In this document: positions 5,534 to 9,863 of the stretch, one piece after another
Layout of the letters: each line of letters starts with the position of its first letter
Numbering within the stretch: the first letter of the stretch is position 1
Origin: Comamonadaceae bacterium
Lineage (GTDB): Bacteria; Pseudomonadota; Gammaproteobacteria; Burkholderiales; Burkholderiaceae_C
Length of the DNA stretch: 9,863 nt
Direction: 5' to 3'
NCBI GenBank assembly: GCA_013298415.1
Contig: JAAFHN010000072.1
Coordinates: 1 to 9,863, forward strand
Program-made: the position numbers and the translations under genes
The notes under the pieces: generated by a model
Database searches by the model: none
The model's input: only the letters and a program-made list of their open reading frames with translations
Told to the model about the DNA's origin: nothing

Positions 5534-8482
5534 ATGAAAAAAGAAGTGAGCCAGTTGCGCTTGCAACTGCTCGGCGGTTTTGTGCTTCAGCTTGGGCAAG
5601 AGCGGCTGGGCTTTGTGCGTCGCAAGGCCGAGAGTTTGATCGCCTTTTTGGCCTTGCACCCAGGGGCGCACCCGCGTGAACGCATGGCCGATGTGCTTTG
5701 GCCGGATGTTTCAGCCTCGGATGCGCGTTTGTCGCTGCGGGTGGCGTTGGCGGACATCGCCAAGAGCTTTGGCCGGGCAGGGCTGCCGTCGCCCATTGAC
5801 ACCGACCCGCAAAGCGGCACGCTTGCAGGCGCACGCGATGCCCTGGGCCTCAACCGCCTGGCCTTTGGCGCAGGTGCGGATGTGTGGGAGTTTCAGCGCC
5901 TGGCCGCCTTGCCCGAAACCGCCAGCGATGCCCCTTTGCAAGCAGCGCTTAACGTGTACACCAGCGACTTGATGCCCCAGGCCAACGACGCTTGGCTGCA
6001 CGACATTCGGCAAAAGCTCCAGCGCCAGCACCACGCCTTGATGCACCGCTTGCTCCAGCGCCACCGCGATGCCGCAAACCTCCCCGCAGCCATTGCGCTG
6101 GCGCGGCGGGCCATTGAGCGCGATGCGCTCGATGAAAAAGCCCACCAGCATTTGATTTACTGCTTGGCCGTGAGCGGCGAGCGCGAAGCCGCGCTGCTGC
6201 ACTTTGAAGACTGCCAACGCCAGTTTGAAGCCGAGGGTTTGGCCTTGGGCGAAGACACCACCGCCCTGTACCAGCGCCTCAAAAAACAAGCCAGCAGCGC
6301 TGTGCGATTGAGCAATTTGCCGCGACCCGCCACCAGTTTTGTGGGCCGCGAAGACGAGCTCAACGAAGTGGAAACGCAACTCACACAAACCCGCATGCTC
6401 ACGCTCTTGGGCAGCGGCGGCAGCGGCAAAACACGGCTGGCCATGCAAGCCGCCGAAGAAGTGGCTTTTGGCTACGAAGGCGGTGTGTGGTGGGTCGATT
6501 TGGCCCCCTTGGCCGATGCCAGCCGCGTGGCCCATGCAGTCGCATCGGGCCTGGGGGTGAAAGAAACCCCAGGCAAAGACTTGCTCGATGCCTTGGTGGC
6601 CCACATTGGCGCGCAGCGCATGTTGTTGCTGCTGGACACCTGCGAACGTGTGCTGCAAGGCGCAGCGCACTGCGCAGAGCGTTTGCTGGCCGCCTGCCCC
6701 TCGCTCACCGTGCTGGCCACCAGCCGCGAACCCTTGGGTTTGCCTGGCGAGACACGCTGGCAAACCCCCGCGCTCGAAACGCCTGCTGCCAACAGCCGCA
6801 TCGATTGGGCCGAGGCGCAGCACAACGATGCGGTGCGCTTGTTTGCCGAACGCGTTCGCCAGATCGATGCGAGCTTCAAATTGCACGAAGGCAATGTGTT
6901 GCCCATCGTGGCCATTTGCCAGCGCGTGCAAGGCATTGCCCTGGCCGTTGAATTGGCGGCGGCGCAAGCCGCCGAAGTGGGGGTGGATGCGTTGGCCCAG
7001 CACATGGACAAAGCCCGTGCCGGGGCGAATCCGAGCGCAAACTCGGCCCAAGCCAGCGCACCCACGCGCCACCAAACACTGCAAGCCACCATCGGCTGGA
7101 GCTACGACATGCTCGCGCCGCATGAACAAGCGCTGCTCAGGCGCTTGGCCGTGTTCTCAGGCGGCTGGACCTTGGAGTTGGCCACCGAAATCGCGGCCGG
7201 CTACCCCGATGCCCAGGCCATGATGTCGTCTGCCCAAACGTCGGCACTGCCTCCCATCGAGCTCACGCCGCAAATGGCCACCGCGCACTTGCTGGGCACC
7301 TTGGTCAATCGCGCCTTGGTGCAACAGCGCCCCGGCGGCCAGCACATGCGCTACGCCATGCTCGACAGCGTGGTGGAGTTTGGCCGCGCACAAATGCAAA
7401 GCCTGGGCGAGTGGGATGGCGCTTGCCGGGCGCATGTTGCGGGCTTTGTGGGCTTGGCCGAAGCCATTGAGCCGCGCATTTTGGGCTCAGAATCTGCCAA
7501 GCTGGGCCAATTGTTGGCCGCAGAGCAGGCCAACTTTGAGGCAGCGCTTTTGTGGACCCAAACCCACGCGCAACTGCATTTGCATTGGCGGCTGCTTCGG
7601 GCGCTGAGCCAGCACTGGGTGAATGTGAGCGAGCTGTCCATGGGCGAGCGGTGGCTGCAACCCACCACCGCAGTAACAGCCGCCGCGTTGGACGCAGCAC
7701 AGGTGCCAACGCGCTTGCAAGCAGAGGTTTTGACCTGGGCTTGTGACTCGCTTTATCGATTTTCGCAAGGCGAGAAAATTTTTGAGCCCGTGAGTCGCGC
7801 GATCGTGCTTTTCGAAGCGCTGCACGACTCTGCCGGCACTGCGCGCGCGATCGCTCAACGCGGCATGGCGCACTGGTTACTCGGGGCGCACGAGCGCGCG
7901 TTTGAAGATTGCTTGGCCAGCCTGGTTCAGTACCGGCTCTTGCCAATCGAGATTGGCCGACTGCGAACGGCCATTCATGTCGCCGAGATCGCGCGGGTGC
8001 AGCAGCGCCACGACGACGCACTGGCCTACAACCAAGAGGCGTTGGAGGTCGCGCAGGCCCTGGGCAACCGCAGAGGCGAGTCCATCGCCTTGCTCAACAT
8101 GGGTTTGGTGGCGGTGAACGCCGGTCGGCTTTCGCTCGGTTGTCAATGGCTGCAGCACGCTGGCCGCGTGTACGTTGAAGTGGGCGAAAAGCACGGATGG
8201 GTGTACGTACTCCAAGGCATGGGACAAGCCGCCCAAATGCGTGGCGACCGCACCGAAGCTGCACGGCTGTACGGCATGCTGCATGCGTTTCAAGCCGCCT
8301 CAGGCTTCGCACTGTTTGGCCCCGATTTGCCGCCGCACGAGGCTCGCGCGGCGCAGCTCAAAGCGAGCATGCCCGCCCATGAGCATGACACCGCTTGGCA
8401 AAGTGGTGCGGGCCTGTCGGTGCCCGACATCGTGGCCCAGGTATTGGCGATGGCGTTTGAAGGCGCTGCGGCTGGCACTTGA
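5534..8482 (+). CDS. SARP/AfsR-like transcriptional regulator: winged helix, BTAD, NB-ARC-type ATPase, TPR-like repeats
   Basis: This is a 982-residue cytoplasmic regulator of the STAND class. Residues about 8-105 form an OmpR-like winged-helix DNA-binding domain (LRLQLLGGFVL; RRKAESLIAFLALHPG; RERMADVLWP; SLRVALADIAK). Residues about 112-250 match a bacterial transcriptional activator domain (BTAD). A LPRPATSFVGRE junction (262-272) leads to the ATPase, with Walker A GSGGSGKT (293-300), Walker B MLLLLD (363-368) and ATSREPLGLPGE (395-406). From about 640 to 925 there are paired amphipathic helices like TPRs, probably the ligand- or protein-sensing part. No LuxR helix-turn-helix is present at the C-terminus. 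Two usual motifs deviate: LDNCEH reads LDTCER (367-372), and the GLPLA box reads GIALA (467-471). The start is fixed by the domain, which begins at residue 8; no clear Shine-Dalgarno precedes it. It probably controls the two genes downstream. Confidence 0.9.
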   Translation: MKKEVSQLRLQLLGGFVLQLGQERLGFVRRKAESLIAFLALHPGAHPRERMADVLWPDVSASDARLSLRVALADIAKSFGRAGLPSPIDTDPQSGTLAGARDALGLNRLAFGAGADVWEFQRLAALPETASDAPLQAALNVYTSDLMPQANDAWLHDIRQKLQRQHHALMHRLLQRHRDAANLPAAIALARRAIERDALDEKAHQHLIYCLAVSGEREAALLHFEDCQRQFEAEGLALGEDTTALYQRLKKQASSAVRLSNLPRPATSFVGREDELNEVETQLTQTRMLTLLGSGGSGKTRLAMQAAEEVAFGYEGGVWWVDLAPLADASRVAHAVASGLGVKETPGKDLLDALVAHIGAQRMLLLLDTCERVLQGAAHCAERLLAACPSLTVLATSREPLGLPGETRWQTPALETPAANSRIDWAEAQHNDAVRLFAERVRQIDASFKLHEGNVLPIVAICQRVQGIALAVELAAAQAAEVGVDALAQHMDKARAGANPSANSAQASAPTRHQTLQATIGWSYDMLAPHEQALLRRLAVFSGGWTLELATEIAAGYPDAQAMMSSAQTSALPPIELTPQMATAHLLGTLVNRALVQQRPGGQHMRYAMLDSVVEFGRAQMQSLGEWDGACRAHVAGFVGLAEAIEPRILGSESAKLGQLLAAEQANFEAALLWTQTHAQLHLHWRLLRALSQHWVNVSELSMGERWLQPTTAVTAAALDAAQVPTRLQAEVLTWACDSLYRFSQGEKIFEPVSRAIVLFEALHDSAGTARAIAQRGMAHWLLGAHERAFEDCLASLVQYRLLPIEIGRLRTAIHVAEIARVQQRHDDALAYNQEALEVAQALGNRRGESIALLNMGLVAVNAGRLSLGCQWLQHAGRVYVEVGEKHGWVYVLQGMGQAAQMRGDRTEAARLYGMLHAFQAASGFALFGPDLPPHEARAAQLKASMPAHEHDTAWQSGAGLSVPDIVAQVLAMAFEGAAAGT

Positions 8483-8521
8483 GCCTGGATTGTCTGGGCC
8501 GAGTTCAAAGCTCAAGAAGCT

Positions 8522-8554
8522 TGTAACGCTTGTGTAACGCCTCGTGCCTACATT
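8522..8554 (+). promoter_or_regulatory. Putative SARP-type operator and activator-dependent promoter
   Basis: TGTAACGC occurs twice, at 8522-8529 and 8533-8540, so the period is exactly 11 bp (one helical turn). After the second copy there are exactly 8 bp, then TACATT (8549-8554), a 4-of-6 match to the sigma-70 -10 box. There is no acceptable -35 hexamer at 16-18 bp; the repeats occupy that place. Known SARP regulators bind short direct repeats spaced 11 or 22 bp, with the last repeat about 8 bp from the -10. The site lies directly between a SARP-like gene and the gene it would control. That the neighbouring regulator binds here is inference; another OmpR-type winged-helix regulator could also use such a site. 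Confidence 0.5.
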
Positions 8555-8613
8555 TGCTCCTGTGCACTTCGCACTGACTTCTTCAACCACCGCAGCCTTC
8601 AACCTTACCCCCC

Positions 8614-8617
8614 GGAG
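8614..8617 (+). promoter_or_regulatory. Ribosome binding site of the pentapeptide repeat gene
   Basis: GGAG sits six bases before the ATG at 8624 within a C-rich leader, supporting that start. Confidence 0.65.
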
Positions 8618-8623
8618 CACCCC

Positions 8624-8950
8624 ATGATCAAAGCCCTCATCGCCGCCACCCTTGTTTGTTTTGCCGCCACCGCCGCCCAAGCCGCAACGATTGAGAACGG
8701 CCTGAGCTGGAACGGCAAGACCTGGAATGGCAAGACCTTGAATGGCAAGACCTTGAATGGCAAGACCTTGAATGGCAAGAGCTGGAATGGCAAGAGCTGG
8801 AATGGCATGAAAGCGAACGGCTTGAAAGCGAACGGCTTGAAAGCGAACGGCTTGAAAGCGAACGGCATGAAATCGAACGGCCTCACCCAAGCCGAAATCA
8901 GCTTCAACCAAGACCTGCGCAGCCTGTGTGCCCAAGCGCTGAGCAAGTGA
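8624..8950 (+). CDS. Exported Asn-Gly pentapeptide-repeat protein, function unknown
   Basis: This is a 108-residue protein that I cannot assign to a named family. Residues 1-20 form a clear Sec signal peptide (MIKALIAATLVCFAATAAQA, ending in AQA), so the product should be exported. Residues 25-89 are thirteen uninterrupted five-residue units with Asn-Gly in the first two positions. The units are LSW, KTW, three KTL, two KSW, then MKA, three LKA, MKS and LTQ. Eleven of the thirteen carry Lys and none carries an acidic residue, so the array is strongly basic. It does not fit the A(D/N)LXX pattern of classical pentapeptide-repeat beta-helices. The C-terminus (90-108) is a short possible helix with one Cys at 102. 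The gene has a good ribosome site, sits behind a putative SARP-type promoter, and is followed 37 bp later by another exported protein. Confidence 0.85.
   Translation: MIKALIAATLVCFAATAAQAATIENGLSWNGKTWNGKTLNGKTLNGKTLNGKSWNGKSWNGMKANGLKANGLKANGLKANGMKSNGLTQAEISFNQDLRSLCAQALSK
8696..8890 (+). repeat. Thirteen 15-bp tandem units inside the repeat gene
   Basis: This in-frame array of 15-bp units encodes the NGXXX pentapeptides. Units are identical at DNA level within three sets: NGKTL three times, NGKSW twice and NGLKA three times. The left half uses AAT for Asn and the right half AAC, so the two halves expanded separately from different seed units. There are no spacers, so it is a coding tandem repeat and not a CRISPR array. 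Confidence 0.95.
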
Positions 8951-8977
8951 TCCTGTATCCCCAAGCCGCCGGCCAGC

Positions 8978-8983
8978 AGGTGA
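8978..8983 (+). promoter_or_regulatory. Ribosome binding site of the cysteine-containing exported protein
   Basis: AGGTGA lies four bases before the ATG at 8988. It supports that start and co-transcription with the repeat gene, whose stop is 37 bp upstream. Confidence 0.55.
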
Positions 8984-8987
8984 CCCC

Positions 8988-9806
8988 ATGGCAAACGTTT
9001 TGCGCCAGCGAAGCCGGCTTTGCGTTGCAGCAAAGCTTGTAAACCTCGCGTGCTCGGCTCTGCCAGCGCTTGTTGCGGTGGCAGGCCTTGCGCAGCAGCC
9101 CAGTATCGCTGTGTTCGAGCTGGCCCACACGCCACTGATGGCCACCGAGGTGGGGCGCACGGAATTGAAATACCTGGTGTCTTGCGCATTGCCGCAGGGC
9201 CAGGTGGTCAAGTTCTCACACGCAGGCAAGGCTTACGAGCTGCCGGGTGCCATGGGTTTGGCCCCCGGCTGGCTCAAAACCCGCATGAGCGCAGACGACG
9301 AACGCCGTGTGAGCGCCTGTGTGTTTGCGCGCACCAATTTTTTTGGCGTGCCAGTGATGCTGTCGATGCGCAGCGAAGCCGAGCGCCAAGCCGAGGCCTT
9401 GGGCCCAGCCCCCGCCGCGTCGGCCCCACGCACCGAAACGGTGCCTGCCGCACTGCAAGCCGATGCGGCAGAGCGGGCGGAGTTTTCGCGTTTTGAAGCC
9501 AGCTATTTTGGCAACATGTTTGCTGCCAAGCCCGTAGCCTACGTGTGCGGCCCCACAGTCGGCAAGCCCGGTACCGAAGCTTGGCAAGCCCATGCCAATT
9601 GGCTCACCTCGCACGAGCGGGTGTGCACTTTGCCAAGTGCCAAGCGCGATGGCTTAACGCGCTGCGGCTTTGTGCATGTGGGCGAATGCACGCCCGCCAA
9701 CTTGCGCCAGGCCGGAGTTCATTACCACGATTCGGCCGTTGCGGTGTTTTTGCCTGCCGCGCACCGCGCAGCGGCTGCTGCGAAGCGGCCCGTTCGTGCA
9801 CCTTGA
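8988..9806 (+). CDS. Exported six-cysteine protein of unknown function, partner of the repeat protein
   Basis: This is a 272-residue protein not assignable to a named family. It begins with a basic stretch (RQRSR, 6-10), then a hydrophobic segment (about 13-34, ending AVAGLA). That looks like a signal peptide with a probable cut near residue 35, or a membrane anchor. The mature part has six cysteines: 66, 111, 187, 213, 226 and 234. The even number suits disulfides formed outside the cytoplasm. Well-structured stretches are LKYLVSCALPQGQVV (60-74), ELPGAMGLAPGWL (84-96), RRVSACVFARTNFFGVPVMLSMR (106-128) and FEASYFGNMF (169-178). An Ala/Pro-rich linker lies at about 136-165, and the C-terminus is Ala-rich and basic. 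From memory it resembles uncharacterised secreted proteins of myxobacteria; this is unverified. It lies 37 bp after the repeat gene, probably in the same operon. Confidence 0.8.
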   Translation: MANVLRQRSRLCVAAKLVNLACSALPALVAVAGLAQQPSIAVFELAHTPLMATEVGRTELKYLVSCALPQGQVVKFSHAGKAYELPGAMGLAPGWLKTRMSADDERRVSACVFARTNFFGVPVMLSMRSEAERQAEALGPAPAASAPRTETVPAALQADAAERAEFSRFEASYFGNMFAAKPVAYVCGPTVGKPGTEAWQAHANWLTSHERVCTLPSAKRDGLTRCGFVHVGECTPANLRQAGVHYHDSAVAVFLPAAHRAAAAAKRPVRAP

Positions 9807-9811
9807 ATCCG

Positions 9812-9850
9812 AGATTTGACCGGGGCTTCTCGTAAGGCCCCTACAAATCT
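9812..9850. terminator. Two-part inverted repeat downstream of the last gene (possible terminator)
   Basis: AGATTTG (9812-9818) pairs with CAAATCT (9844-9850), and inside it GGGGC (9822-9826) pairs with GCCCC (9837-9841). The two stems, 7 and 5 bp, are joined by a small internal loop. It starts five bases after the stop codon at 9806. No T-run follows on either strand, so if it terminates transcription it is not a classical intrinsic terminator. It may instead protect the 3' end or belong to a dispersed repeat family. Confidence 0.5.
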
Positions 9851-9863
9851 GGCTCAATCCTTG

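Larger units (their letters stand above)
8483..8623 (+). other. Regulator-to-repeat-gene intergenic region (probable promoter and leader)
   Basis: These 141 bp have no gene. In order they hold a 5-bp inverted repeat, AAGCT/AGCTT (8508-8512 and 8518-8522), without a T-run; the 11-bp-spaced direct repeat and -10-like hexamer described separately; a GTGC/GCAC inverted repeat (8562-8574); a second direct repeat, CTTCAACC, at 8581-8588 and 8597-8604; and a ribosome binding site. If transcription starts about 7 bp after the -10, the leader is about 60 nt. Confidence 0.5.

Noticed and set aside
5711..7129. Long minus-strand open frame of 472 codons opposite the SARP gene
   Set aside because: It is antisense to a coherent multi-domain protein and has no recognisable motifs; long opposite frames are expected in GC-rich coding DNA.
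8508..8522. Intrinsic terminator of the SARP gene
   Set aside because: The stem is only 5 bp and no T-run follows; it also runs into the direct-repeat operator candidate.
8696..8890. CRISPR array
   Set aside because: Units are contiguous 15-bp coding repeats without spacers and without cas genes nearby.
8300..9229. Minus-strand open frame with repetitive FQAV/IQGLA sequence
   Set aside because: The repetition is only the shadow of the 15-bp tandem units. The plus-strand gene has a signal peptide and ribosome site; this frame has neither.

Overview
This GC-rich window has tightly packed genes and reads as the chromosome of a betaproteobacterium, most likely Burkholderiales and probably Comamonadaceae-like. 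The basis is the style of the UreE/UreF/UreG proteins, the BMP-type purine/nucleoside ABC transporter and the overall base composition. This taxonomic guess comes from memory of protein families; no search was run.

Left part (1-1750, minus strand): three urease accessory genes in the order ureE-ureF-ureG. ureG runs off the left edge and only its first 101 codons are present. UreE carries an unusually long C-terminus with two histidine-rich blocks. No urease structural gene lies upstream of ureE. Instead a 167-bp divergent intergenic region separates it from the next operon.

Middle part (1918-5427, plus strand): a compact, translationally coupled three-gene operon. It encodes a double-NBD ATPase and two permeases of the BMP/NupOPQ (YufOPQ) type, the kind that imports nucleosides or purines. 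The substrate-binding lipoprotein is not in the window. Purine breakdown ends in urea, so a purine importer next to urease maturation genes makes metabolic sense (inference).

Right part (5534-9806, plus strand): this is the accessory and most novel stretch. A 982-residue SARP/AfsR-like regulator (winged helix + BTAD + NB-ARC-type ATPase + TPR-like helices) is followed by two genes for exported proteins of unknown function. The first is a 108-residue protein made almost entirely of thirteen Asn-Gly-X-X-X pentapeptides. The second is a 272-residue protein with six cysteines after its signal sequence. Between the regulator and the repeat gene lies a perfect 8-bp direct repeat with an 11-bp period, ending exactly 8 bp before a -10-like hexamer. 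This is the geometry known for SARP-activated promoters. I propose that the three genes form one regulatory and secretory module. A strong two-part inverted repeat closes the window after the last gene.
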